Positions 8,880 through 18,500 of a stretch of DNA of 64,000 bases are shown piece after piece. The notes under the pieces are model-generated. The model was not told the DNA's origin. It searched no databases and saw only the letters and a program-made list of their open reading frames with translations. Location of the stretch: NCBI GenBank assembly GCA_016707895.1, contig JADJGV010000003.1:186001-250000 (forward strand). Direction: 5' to 3'. The DNA is from Myxococcales bacterium. Its GTDB lineage: Bacteria > Myxococcota_A > Polyangia > Haliangiales > Haliangiaceae. The translations under genes were made by a program, and so were the position numbers. Numbering within the stretch: the stretch's first letter is position 1; each line of letters begins with the position of its first letter.

Positions 8880-9283
8880 CGCGATGCGCCGACTGCGTCG
8901 CGCTCTTCCTCGTGCGTCGGCATTTGGGCCTCGTCGAACTGCCAGGAGCGCACCGCCTTCACGCGCCCCTCGCCATCACATTCATGCGTCGTCACGCGAC
9001 GATCACGCAGCGCGCTGCGATCGATCACCCAGAAGGGCTCGTCCCCGTAGCGCTCATCGTGCGCGGCGATCAACGCCGGCGTGACCGCCGCTGCATACCA
9101 GCACACCCGCCGCGCGCCGCGCCGCGAGCGCCACACGCCCGTCACCGGCTGATCACCGTCGTACTCGACAGTGATCGACCGCGGCAGCCAATCGACCGCC
9201 TCGCCGGGCACCTCCTCGCGCTTGCGCAGCGCGGCGCTGGTGAAGAAGCGGACGCTTGTCGCGGTCTGGGTCACGATCGACAC
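8876..9283 (-). CDS. Small hypothetical protein
   Basis: Predicted 135-aa soluble protein with no signal peptide. It shows alternating strand-like segments (SITVEYDGDQPVTGVWRS, RVCWYAAAVTPALIAAHDER, YGDEPFWVIDRSAL). It ends in an acidic tail. The stop overlaps the pseudokinase ATG by 4 nt, so the two products are probably made together. Its size and position beside a SUKH-ankyrin protein would fit a small immunity or adaptor protein, but nothing in the sequence proves this. Confidence 0.7.
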   Translation of the reverse strand: MSIVTQTATSVRFFTSAALRKREEVPGEAVDWLPRSITVEYDGDQPVTGVWRSRRGARRVCWYAAAVTPALIAAHDERYGDEPFWVIDRSALRDRRVTTHECDGEGRVKAVRSWQFDEAQMPTHEEERDAVGASR

Positions 9284-9313
9284 ACCACGGCACCAGAGGC
9301 TCGACGGATCCCA

Positions 9314-9958
9314 TCATGATGACGCAATCCAAGTGTCATCGTAGCCGAACTCGGCAATATCGACTGGCTCCTCGCAGACATCGAAGTAGTTGACGAGCGT
9401 GTAGCCCTCACACTGCGCGAATTTGGTCGACTCGCCGGCGCCTCTCACACCGAGCCTTCGTTCGATCTCCTCCAACGCAGCTCGCAGTCGGGGCGCGTTC
9501 AGCTCGTACAGTTCCTGCTGAGGCATGCCGCGCAAATTGAATGGCAGCCAGGCATCACAGCGCGTCTCGACGAAGATTGTACCGACGCCGCCGGATTCGG
9601 CGAGGCCCGCGGTGACAACGTCCCGCACTTCTACGCGGCCCGCAGGTTGTACGACCACTCCGGTTCCCTCGAGTCGGGCTCCGAGGGGAGTCGCACCCAG
9701 TGCAGGGGCGCCGACCACAGCCAGCAGGTCATCCACAGGATGGTCGCTGGACGCGGGGCGGTCCTGGTAGGCATGGGGCTCGGCGACGGTTCGCACACGA
9801 GTGACGTCGACGCTTAGCAACTGGTGAGCCTTGAGCACCTCCGTGACGGGACGGAGAGCTTCGACAGCCCAGCGAAACGCCTCGCGCTCCGACGTGCGTC
9901 CCCGCGGATCCCAATAGAACCAGCCACCGACGGGGTCTGTGCCGAACTTCAAGATCAT
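9314..9958 (-). CDS. Hypothetical protein, possible immunity-like
   Basis: Predicted 214-aa soluble protein. The ATG at 9958 is chosen because the sequence before it is low in coding character, while MILKFGTDPVGGWFYWDPRG begins a well-formed domain. The C-terminal half carries FVETRCDAWLPFNLRGMPQQ and a helical ALEEIERRLG, and ends in an acidic aromatic tail (YDDTWIASS). No family was recognised. It lies between the SUKH-ankyrin gene (53 nt upstream) and the 135-aa gene (30 nt downstream) on the same strand, so it is probably part of the same transcription unit. Confidence 0.7.
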   Translation of the reverse strand: MILKFGTDPVGGWFYWDPRGRTSEREAFRWAVEALRPVTEVLKAHQLLSVDVTRVRTVAEPHAYQDRPASSDHPVDDLLAVVGAPALGATPLGARLEGTGVVVQPAGRVEVRDVVTAGLAESGGVGTIFVETRCDAWLPFNLRGMPQQELYELNAPRLRAALEEIERRLGVRGAGESTKFAQCEGYTLVNYFDVCEEPVDIAEFGYDDTWIASS

Positions 9959-10011
9959 CGATTGGACCTCAGAGACTGGTTGAGAAGCGGGCGCCGGCTG
10001 GAAGCACAACC

Positions 10012-12828
10012 TCAACGACGATGCCGGTGCGCGTCCGGTCGCGGCTCGGCGACGGGGGGCGTCGGGGGGCCAGGGTCTGGCTCGATGTCGGCTGCAACTT
10101 CGTGCATTCGCACGTAGCGGCCGCCGAAGTGGTCGTTGGCGCGAGCCAGTGCAAGCGGCGTCTCGCCCGCGGCGTCCGATCGGAGTGGGTCGAGGCCGAT
10201 GGTCAGCAGGTGCTGCGTGCATCGATCGCCCGCGTGGTGATGCAACGCGGTCCGCCCGCGCCGATCAACGGAGTCGTAGCTCGCGCCGTGCCTCGCGAGC
10301 GCGGCCATGCTCTCCGGATCGGCTTGCCGCATCAGCGGCGTCACGCCGGCGGCATCTTCGCGGTCGGGCTCGGCGCCGTGCTGGATCAGCAGGTCGATCG
10401 CCGCCGCGTCGAGCGCGTGGTGCAGCACGGTCGCCCCCGTCGCATCGACTACCCGCGCATCCGCACCGGCCGACAGGAGCACGCGCACGACGTCGACCGA
10501 GCCGGCGAAATGCAAGGCGGTGCGGCCCGCGTGATCCGCGATGCGCGCCGAAACGCCGGCGGCGATGAGCAGGCGCGCGGTCTCGACGTCGCGAGCGGCG
10601 GCCAGGGGCGTCGCGCCCGTCGCTGGATCCGGGGCGACGTCGGCGCCGTGATGCAAGAGCACGCGCACCATGCCCGGCGACGCGGCGCTAATCGCGGTTC
10701 GCAGCAGCGTCCGGAGGTCGGCACCGGGCGACGCCGCGAGGAGTCGCTCGACGATCGCGACCCGCGACGTCGTGCTGCGCTTCTCGACGGCCTGCGTCAG
10801 CAGCGCTGGGGTCACGGCACCCGGCGCCGCGCGCGCTAGCCGCTCGAGGCGCGCGCGGTCGCCCAGATCGATCGCCACCGCGAGCTGGTCGACCGGCGTC
10901 AGGGCGGCGACGCGCATGCGGACGTCGGCGTGCGCCGCGAGGCGCTCGAACCACGGCGCCTGCTGTGCAGCGAGCACACTCGCGATCGCCGCCTGCAAGC
11001 TCGGGTCGAGGCCGTACCAGGCATCGTTGATCTCGTCGAGCTCGACCTCGCCGCCCTCCCCCACCGCCATGCGGAGGATCGCCGCTGGGCGCGCGAGCCC
11101 CAGCGCGCGCAACGCCGCGCACGACCGCTCGACCTGTTGCCGACCACCGTTGTGCAGCAACTGCGCGACACCGCCGTTGCGGATCCCCGCATCGGCCCAC
11201 AAGGCGTGGGCGACGTCGGCGGCGACCGCTGGCACGTCGATGGCGTCGGCGTCGCCCACAGGCACCATGCCGCGGACCACCCCGATCGCGACGTCCGGCG
11301 CCTGGGCGACCAGGCGCGCGAATGCACCATCGGCGGCCGCGGTGGATCGCACGACACGGGTCGAGCGCTTGACCGCGGCGCGGACCTGCCCGACCGACGC
11401 GGCCACGGCGCGGGAGCGCGCGATCACCGCGTCGACGTCGACGCCCTCCGGATCGAGGACCGGCGAGTCTTCCCACGGTCGCAGCTCGAGTCGCTCCAGA
11501 AAGGCGGCGAACGTCGCGGCCACGCGGTACAGGCACTCGTGCCAGGGGCCCTCCGACGACGCGGCCGCGGCGCGTGGCGTGTCGTGCGCCCACAACCACA
11601 CTTCGTCGCGGTAGCTGCCGCCGATGCCGAGGCAGAACCTGTCATCGCCTTCGGTGCGCGCGATCGGCAACAGGTCGACGGGGATCCGCCCGAATGGATC
11701 GAGCGCGGGGCCGCCGTCGATCCGGAAGCCGAGAAACTCCCCCACGGCAACCGGCCCGGCCTTCCACGCGAGGTCGTCGATCGGGCCGACCAGCGTGCCG
11801 GCAGACGGGACGGCGCCACCGAGGTGCCGCAAGAACACGCGGTAGTCCGGGGGCAGCGTCGCCCCCAGCGAGCGCTCGAGGGTATCCAGGCGCTCGGCGG
11901 TGGCGGCACGATGATCGTGCAGCCGCGGCAGGTAGTGTCGCCACGGTCGCACCTGCGTAGCGAGGCGAGCCGGCATCGGCTCGACCTCGGACGCCGGGCG
12001 CGCCTCGACGGCGTCGTCGTAGGAGAAGACGCCGACGAAGCGGAGCCGCGCGCCGTCCTGCTCGGGCAGCGCCTGCGCCGGATCGTGGGCATGATCGAAG
12101 TAGGCAATCACCGCGCTCGCGGTGTCGATGCCCCGCGCCCGAGCCACAGCGGCGACCACATCGGCGAACGAAGCGCCGAACGACATCGGGGCCAGCAGCG
12201 CACCGACGGGACTGCGCGGCGCCCAGCGCGCCTCCAGTTCCCCTTCCGGGACGGTCCGCAGGCCGAGCGCGCGGCGCAACGGCGAGCGTGCAGGCGACGC
12301 TGGCACCAGCAGCGCGGCGAGCTCGGCCTCGTCGTGCAGGTCGCCGAGCCAGATCGAGACCTTGCCCTCGTCGCCGTCGTCCACGCGGCCTTCATCGCGC
12401 TGCACCCGGGACGCGACGTCATCGCGCAGCGTGCGTTCCCACCGGTCCAGAAACCGCCGCAGCTCCTCGCTGACCTCGCCCCGGACGATCCAACCGATCT
12501 CCTCGCCTTCGTAGGTCAGCTCGAGCTCGCGACCGATGCGCTCGGCCCAGGTCGAGAGCTGGCCTACCAGCCAGCGCATCTCTTCGAGCACGCGCCGCTC
12601 GGCGACCGGCACATCATGGCGCCGCGCCGCGTGCATCGTGTACGTCCAGATGCTCAGCGAGGGCGCGGCGCTGCGTGGCTCGCGCACCTCGGGCGCCGCG
12701 ATGACCCACGCGTGGTCCTCGAGCTGCTCGGCGAGCGCACGCCAGCTGGCGCCGTCGCCTTCCCGCGCGCGGTCGCCAAAGCTGCACCGCAGCACCTCGG
12801 GTGGATACGCCGCGTGATCCCACTCCAT
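10012..12828 (-). CDS. Large SUKH and ankyrin-repeat protein (probable polyimmunity protein)
   Basis: Predicted 938-aa cytoplasmic protein from ATG 12828; the frame upstream runs into the divergent promoter region. Visible parts in order are as follows. An N-terminal unknown domain (1-150) contains LELTYEGEEIGWIVRGEVSE. A segment at 155-272 (KVSIWLGDLHDEAELAAL, IAYFDHAHD, LRFVGVFSYDD) resembles Imm22/DUF4284. A SMI1/KNR4 (SUKH) domain spans about 310-445 (LDTLERSLGATLPPDYRVFL, GEFLGF). A helical repeat region follows, then five to seven ankyrin repeats from about 735 (VRVLLHHGADV, GRTALHFAG, VRVLLSAGADA, LLIQHGAEPD). SUKH and Imm22 are immunity families against polymorphic toxins, so one chain carrying several suggests protection against more than one toxin. 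Confidence 0.85.
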   Translation of the reverse strand: MEWDHAAYPPEVLRCSFGDRAREGDGASWRALAEQLEDHAWVIAAPEVREPRSAAPSLSIWTYTMHAARRHDVPVAERRVLEEMRWLVGQLSTWAERIGRELELTYEGEEIGWIVRGEVSEELRRFLDRWERTLRDDVASRVQRDEGRVDDGDEGKVSIWLGDLHDEAELAALLVPASPARSPLRRALGLRTVPEGELEARWAPRSPVGALLAPMSFGASFADVVAAVARARGIDTASAVIAYFDHAHDPAQALPEQDGARLRFVGVFSYDDAVEARPASEVEPMPARLATQVRPWRHYLPRLHDHRAATAERLDTLERSLGATLPPDYRVFLRHLGGAVPSAGTLVGPIDDLAWKAGPVAVGEFLGFRIDGGPALDPFGRIPVDLLPIARTEGDDRFCLGIGGSYRDEVWLWAHDTPRAAAASSEGPWHECLYRVAATFAAFLERLELRPWEDSPVLDPEGVDVDAVIARSRAVAASVGQVRAAVKRSTRVVRSTAAADGAFARLVAQAPDVAIGVVRGMVPVGDADAIDVPAVAADVAHALWADAGIRNGGVAQLLHNGGRQQVERSCAALRALGLARPAAILRMAVGEGGEVELDEINDAWYGLDPSLQAAIASVLAAQQAPWFERLAAHADVRMRVAALTPVDQLAVAIDLGDRARLERLARAAPGAVTPALLTQAVEKRSTTSRVAIVERLLAASPGADLRTLLRTAISAASPGMVRVLLHHGADVAPDPATGATPLAAARDVETARLLIAAGVSARIADHAGRTALHFAGSVDVVRVLLSAGADARVVDATGATVLHHALDAAAIDLLIQHGAEPDREDAAGVTPLMRQADPESMAALARHGASYDSVDRRGRTALHHHAGDRCTQHLLTIGLDPLRSDAAGETPLALARANDHFGGRYVRMHEVAADIEPDPGPPTPPVAEPRPDAHRHRR

Positions 12829-12882
12829 CGCGGGCCGATGATGCCACACGGCCCCGCGACCGGCGCCGCCTCCACTTCGCAG

Positions 12883-12908
12883 GCAACCGCGGCACCGACC
12901 GGTCGATA
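12883..12908 (+). promoter_or_regulatory. ECF-like promoter element (copy 2), leaderless start
   Basis: GCAACC (12883-12888), 14-nt spacer, TCGATA (12903-12908). The ATG of the secreted protease gene (12917) begins exactly 8 nt later, leaving no space for a ribosome binding site. Confidence 0.75.
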
Positions 12909-12916
12909 GCGTCGGC

Positions 12917-14524
12917 ATGGACATCCTCACCGGGAAGGCCTCCGCCGCTGCCGCTCATCGCGCTTCTGTCGTCGTTGGGACACCGGGCCTCCAGGCCCCC
13001 AGGCGAGCCTGGGCTAGGTCGATCGCCGGCATCGCGGCGATCGTTCTGGCCGGCGCGGCGTGCGTGCCGACCATGGCGCAGAGGTCCGAGCACGAGCGGT
13101 TCACGGATGGGGTCGAGGCCTGCCACGCCGGCGACGGCGCCGGCTGCTACGAGGCCGGGATGATCGCGCTCGAGTGGGAGGGGCGCGCGCCCGGCGCCAC
13201 CGAGATCGCCCTCGCCAACTTCGAACGCGGATGCGATGCAGGCGATCCCGCATCGTGCCGCCAGCTCGCGGCGCGCTGGTCGGCGATCCAGCCGGAGACC
13301 GCCGCGATCTACCTGAAGCGCGCCTGCACCCTCGGCGACCGCGAGAGCTGCGCCCCCCAGCCGAGCACCGAGGCAGCCGGGCAGCCCACTTCGCCGCCCG
13401 CGGCACCGCCGGCCGCCGCGCCCCAGCCCGAGGCGACGGTCGTGAGCGGCACCTGTTTCTTCGTGGCCAAGGCCGGCATCGCGGTGACGAACCGGCACGT
13501 CATCGACGGCGCCGCGGACCTCGCGCTGATCGACGCGCGCGGCCGCGTGCACGCGGCCAAGGTCCTGCGGGAGGACAAGGACGTCGACCTGGCGGTCCTG
13601 GAAGCGGTGACGGCCCACGACGTCGCGCCGCTGCCGCTCGCACGCGACGCCGACGTCCCGCTCGGCGAGCCGGTGTTCACGATCGGCTTCCCGGTCCCCG
13701 GCGTCCTGGGCAACGACCCGAAGTTCAGCGAAGGCTCCCTCGGCGGCCAGACCGGCCTCGGCGCGGCGTGGCTGTACCAGGTCACCGTGCCCGTCCAGCC
13801 GGGCAACTCGGGCGGACCGCTCGTCGACCACCATGGCCTCGTGGTCGGCGTGATCGTCGCCAAGCTGCGCGCCGACCGCCTGATGGTGGAGCAAGGCGTG
13901 ACCCCCGAGAACGTGAACTTCGCGATCAAGAGCGTCGAGCTGCGCCGGATGCTGCGCGGCCTCCCGCTCTCCTCGGCCAAGGCCGCGCGGACGCGTCAGG
14001 CCGCGGTCAAGCGAACCGAGGCCTCGGTCTGCCATGTGATCGCCACCCCGGCTGCGCCACCCGAGCCCGCACCCGCTGACGTCGTCGCGACGGCCCCCAG
14101 CCCGCCGACCAGCACCGCCCCGAAGGCCACGACACCATCGGAGCCGCCGCCGCCGGCCGCCGCGACCGGCGATCAGCAGCGCATCTCCGGTGACCCGCAC
14201 ATCTACCCCGACACCGCCACGGTGAACGAGATGCGGCGGGCGGGCCAGGAGGTGCTCCACGTCTCGATCGAAATCTGCATCGCCGCGACCGGCGAGGTCA
14301 CCAGCGTCTCGATCCCGCGGTCATCCGGCTACCCGGCTTACGACAAGAAGCTCGCTCGCGAGATCCGGACCTGGCGCTACTCACGCCGCACAAGCGACCA
14401 GCCCGCGCCAGCCTGCCGCACGATCGCGTTCAACTACCGCGTCGCCGACGAGGTCCCCGCCACCGGCGCTGCCCCCGGCCACGTCGCACCGACCGTTGGC
14501 GCCCGACCAGCCGCGCGGCCGTAG
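12917..14524 (+). CDS. Secreted trypsin-like serine protease with Sel1-like and TonB-like domains
   Basis: Predicted 535-aa exported protein. A hydrophobic signal segment (35-50, SIAGIAAIVLAGAACV) follows an unusually long N-terminal region. Two Sel1-like, Cys-containing repeats follow (GDGAGCYEAGMIAL, DAGDPASCRQLA). The HtrA/trypsin-type protease domain (about 175-330) has the complete triad: His194 in TNRHVI, Asp224 in DVDLAVL, and Ser298 in QPGNSGGPL. No PDZ domain is seen. After a Pro-rich linker, the last about 100 residues look like a TonB C-terminal domain (VSIEICIAATGEVTSVSIPR, YDKKLAREIRTWRY). The start is fixed by the promoter 8 nt upstream. The substrate is unknown. Confidence 0.88.
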   Translation: MDILTGKASAAAAHRASVVVGTPGLQAPRRAWARSIAGIAAIVLAGAACVPTMAQRSEHERFTDGVEACHAGDGAGCYEAGMIALEWEGRAPGATEIALANFERGCDAGDPASCRQLAARWSAIQPETAAIYLKRACTLGDRESCAPQPSTEAAGQPTSPPAAPPAAAPQPEATVVSGTCFFVAKAGIAVTNRHVIDGAADLALIDARGRVHAAKVLREDKDVDLAVLEAVTAHDVAPLPLARDADVPLGEPVFTIGFPVPGVLGNDPKFSEGSLGGQTGLGAAWLYQVTVPVQPGNSGGPLVDHHGLVVGVIVAKLRADRLMVEQGVTPENVNFAIKSVELRRMLRGLPLSSAKAARTRQAAVKRTEASVCHVIATPAAPPEPAPADVVATAPSPPTSTAPKATTPSEPPPPAAATGDQQRISGDPHIYPDTATVNEMRRAGQEVLHVSIEICIAATGEVTSVSIPRSSGYPAYDKKLAREIRTWRYSRRTSDQPAPACRTIAFNYRVADEVPATGAAPGHVAPTVGARPAARP

Positions 14525-14556
14525 GCGCGCAATTTCTGGCCGTCGTCGCGGTCGCG

Positions 14557-15504
14557 CTACATCCGCACGAACGCCAGGCGTCGCGCGTCGCTGCCGCCAG
14601 CGCCGCCGACACCCGTCAACATCAGACTGCTCGCATCACGCTGCTCCGCTCGAAGCGCGGTGCCCTGCGCCGATCGGCAGGCGTCGCCGTCGCCTCCCTC
14701 GACGTCCGCGCCCTCGCCGTCCTCCGCATCGTCGTCATCGTCTGCGGTGGCGTCGTCGTCCGCGTCGTCGTCCGCATCGTCGCCATCGTCGCCGTCACGG
14801 GCGACCACGTACTGCCAGGCCGCGATGTCGACGCGCCCACAGCGCAGGGCCTGGCCGAGTTCACAGATCGTCAGCGCCGACGTCGCGTCGACGTAGCGCT
14901 CATCCCCCGCGACATCCTCCTCGGTCGTGGCCGTCTCGATCCAGGCGAAGCGCGCCGCCCCGAACACCGCCTCCGACACCCCCACGACGTCGACCCCCGC
15001 CGACATCTGCGGGGTCTCGGCCAAGTCGATCTCCGCGACCGTCTCCGCCACGCCGTACGCTGCCCACCCAGCAGGGCCACGCGCGATCACCACCGTCGCG
15101 ACCGCCGGCACCACGCCATCGCCGCCCCCCGTGCTGAACACCGTCGCCACTTGCACCGACATCGACGACGCCCTCGCGACCTCACACGTCCCCGGTCCAT
15201 GGTCGAAGTCAGCGCTCAGGGCTGCCAGATCCTTCGCCAGACACGCGCACACCTCGGCCGGCGTCGCGGCCCCGCACACCGCCTCCCGGCGATTCAGGTG
15301 CACCTCGTCCGGCACGGTGGTCAGCAGCGGCCGCGCTTCCGCCGTCGCGCTTGGCGGGCAGCGGGGCGTGGCCACGACCGAGCGAAGGACCGCCGCCTCG
15401 CGCGGCGGCTGGGCGCCGACGCTGGTCTGCGTGGCCGGCCTGCGGGCCGCGGTGGTGCAGCCCACCACAGCGGTCAGGACGACGGCGAGGAACAGGGCCT
15501 TCAT
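14557..15504 (-). CDS. Lipoprotein with Asp-rich tract
   Basis: Predicted 315-aa lipoprotein. The ATG at 15504 gives a compact signal peptide MKALFLAVVLTAVVGC with lipobox VVGC. An in-frame ATG six codons upstream (15522) is also possible. The middle part has Cys-containing segments (EAVCGAATPAEVCACLAKDL) and strands such as VATVVIARGPAGWAAYG. Near the C-terminus lies a highly acidic low-complexity run of about 35 residues, mostly Asp (pieces such as DDADDDADDD), which could bind divalent cations. It is convergent with the protease gene, 32 nt away. No family was recognised. Confidence 0.75.
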   Translation of the reverse strand: MKALFLAVVLTAVVGCTTAARRPATQTSVGAQPPREAAVLRSVVATPRCPPSATAEARPLLTTVPDEVHLNRREAVCGAATPAEVCACLAKDLAALSADFDHGPGTCEVARASSMSVQVATVFSTGGGDGVVPAVATVVIARGPAGWAAYGVAETVAEIDLAETPQMSAGVDVVGVSEAVFGAARFAWIETATTEEDVAGDERYVDATSALTICELGQALRCGRVDIAAWQYVVARDGDDGDDADDDADDDATADDDDDAEDGEGADVEGGDGDACRSAQGTALRAEQRDASSLMLTGVGGAGGSDARRLAFVRM

Positions 15505-15575
15505 CGGGGGATGTGCGTGCATGGGTGGTTCGACAGCATTTCCGAAGTCCGGGGTCGCCACGGCGGTTGAGACCG

Positions 15576-18500
15576 TCACGATGCGCCCTTCGGTGAGGCC
15601 GGCGCGATCTCGTGCGTCGCCCGAGCGGCAGCGCCGGCGCGCATCAACTCGGCGCGTCGTGCCGCGGCGTCGCGGGCGGCCTGGGCGAGAGCGTCGGCGG
15701 TGTCGCCGTCGACAACCCGGTCGGCAGCCGTCCCGAGCAGCTCGGTGTCGGCGGTCAGGCCGGGCGTGTCGAGGGCGCGGCGGCCATGGGCGAGGCCACC
15801 GGTGCGTCGGTCGGCCCACCAGAACTGGCGCCGGCGCATCGTCGCCAGCAGGTCGTCGGCCTGCTGTTCGATCTGGTCCCAGGCGGCGGCCACCATCGAG
15901 TCTCCGAACACGTGGCCGATCCACGCGGTGAGCGCATCGCGCACGTGCGCGTGGACGCGCCGGCTGCGGCTGAGCCAGCGCCACGGCGGCAGGCGCTCGT
16001 ACCAGGCGACCTGGCATCGAACCACGTGCCACAGCGACGCCGCGAACGCGATCAGCGCGCCGCCGGCGCGTCCCTCGAGGATCGCCGTGCCGGACCGCGC
16101 CGCGACCGCCGCGAGGCGCGGGAACGCCTGGCCGAGATCGCGTGGGAGGACGCGCCCGGGCGTCAGCGCGGCAGCCACCTCGCTGGTCAGCGTCGCCAGG
16201 AGCGCGTCGCACAGGTCGGTGAGCACCGCGGGCTCCGGCATCGGTCGCGCGAGCACCCAGCGCAGCCGCTCGAGCTGCTGCGCGACGTCCAGCATCGTGA
16301 GCACCGCCAGCCGGGGCGTCCCGGCCAGAATCGTGTCGAGGTCTCCTGCCACCGCGTCGCTGACCTCGACGTGGACGACGCTGACCGCGGTGGGGTCGAG
16401 CGTGCGTCGGGTCTCGATGGTACCGACGAACCAGCGTCCGCCGGTCCAGCGCTGCGCAAGCAGCTTCGGCGCGAAGCGATAGATGACGATGTGGCGCTGG
16501 TCCGGCAACGCGCGCGCGAGCTGCGCACTCAGCGCCTGGGCGCGCGCGGCCAGCCACTCGCGCGACGGGCGCCACCACGGCCAGCGCGTCGCGTGCTCGA
16601 CCGTCATCCGCGTCTGGCTGCTGTGCCGCAATGACGCGCTGGCCTCGGCGGAGGTCGCCACCAGCGCAAGATCTGCCGTCGGCTTCGGTGGCGGGATGAG
16701 CTGGGCGCGAAGATCGAGCGGGCCGCCGAGGAAGGCTACCTCGATCCCGGCCGCCGCGCAGCGGCGCAGCTGGTCCGGGCACAGGTAGGCGTTGGCCCGG
16801 ATCGGCCCGTCGGGTCCGTCGAACACGTTGTCGAGGATCACGATCGCCTTGCCCGCGAAGTGCTCGGCGAGCGAACGGCCGCCGGCGAGCGGGCGATCGA
16901 GATCGAGGTGCTGCTCACGCGACAGGTCCCAGACCGCGAGATGCGCCATCACCTGCCGCGCTGTCGCTTCCCAGGCGGCCAAGGCCCCCCGCGACGTCCG
17001 GTGGTTGACGACGAGCAGCAGGTCGGCGTCGTCCGGCGTGAACCGCAGCGCGACGCGGACCTCGATCGACCGTGTCTGGATCGGGCGGACGTCGTCGCGA
17101 TCGGCGGCGTGGCTCAGCTCGAGCGTCACCTCGCCGCGCCACTGCAGGTACGCCGGCGCGCGCTCGTGGATGACCAGCTCGAACTCGACCGTCGTCGTGG
17201 CGCGCTCCTCAAGCTGCTCGAGCTCGTGGAGCCAGCCGGTGCTGGGTGCGAACTCGAACGCGCCCGCGCGGAGCGCCACGACATCGTCGCCCAGGTCAGA
17301 CTCAGGTGCCGTTCGCACGCGCAGGCGCAGCACGCGACCATCGGGGCTCGCGCGCCCGAGCGTCCGCGACGACACGTTGGTGACCGCCACGCGGACGCGC
17401 GTCACTTCGCCCGCGGCCAGCGCGCGCAGGTGCGTCGGCTCGGCCAGCTGCGCAGGCCACTGAAGGACGAACTGACCGAAGGTCGCGGCGCCGTCCGCGA
17501 AGCCGACGAAGGGCCGCCGCACGCTGGTCACCCACGCCTCGGGCAACAGCGTCATCGGCTCCGCCAGCGGCGCGCCCACGGCGGCAGGGCGATCGGCGAG
17601 CCGGGTGCGCAGCTCGCCGTCGAGCGTCACCACGTCACCTGCGCCGATGCCACCGGGCGCCATCAGCGGCGCGCTACAGGGCGTGTGCCACGCGGTCGCC
17701 GCGAGCTGAACCGCGACCTGCCCGAGCGCTGGCATCGGCATCGCGCCAGCGTTCTCGACCTGGATCGCGCGCAGGCTCACCTCCTCGCCTGGTTCGTAGA
17801 TGTCGTCGACCGAGGCGTCGACATGCACGAAGTGGCACAGGTGCAGATCGAAGCGACCGCCGTACGTCGATGGGGCCGCGGCCTCGCCGCCCGTCACCTC
17901 GATCGCGAAGCGGCCCTCGGGGCCCAGCGCACCTTCGACCACCGCCGCGTTGCCGGCTGGGCCGCGTGGGCCCGTCCGCCCAGTCGAGCCGCCGGCGTTA
18001 CTACAATGGCGGCTGTCACCATCGCTGTCGGTCTCGGTCCACGCGTACGACGACCCACCTGTCCCCCCCGCGCCGCCGTCACCGCCGCGCCCGTTGCGTC
18101 CCGGGGCCCCGCCGCGCCCCCCCGCCACCGCGTGCTCGACCAGCATCAACAGCGCGGTATCGCGGGCGTCGACGCTCACGATGACCGTGCCCCCGCGCCC
18201 GCCGGCGCCGCCCGAGGTCGCGTCGCCCCCCGTGCCACCTGGGCCGCCCGGCGCACCGTCGGTGCCGCGGGACGTGGAGGTCGCGTCGCGGCCGTGCGCA
18301 CCCCGACCTCCATCCCCACCTCGTCCCCCATTGCCGCCGCGTCCGCCGTCACCGCCGACCGCGCGCAGCACGATGCTGCCGTGCTCACCGGCGTACCGCG
18401 TCTCATCGATCGGCTGCCGCGGCCGGTGCGGCGGCATCGTCGACCCGCGCACCGTGATCATCCCATCGCCCGACGCCGTCAGCGTCAGCCGGATCTCACC

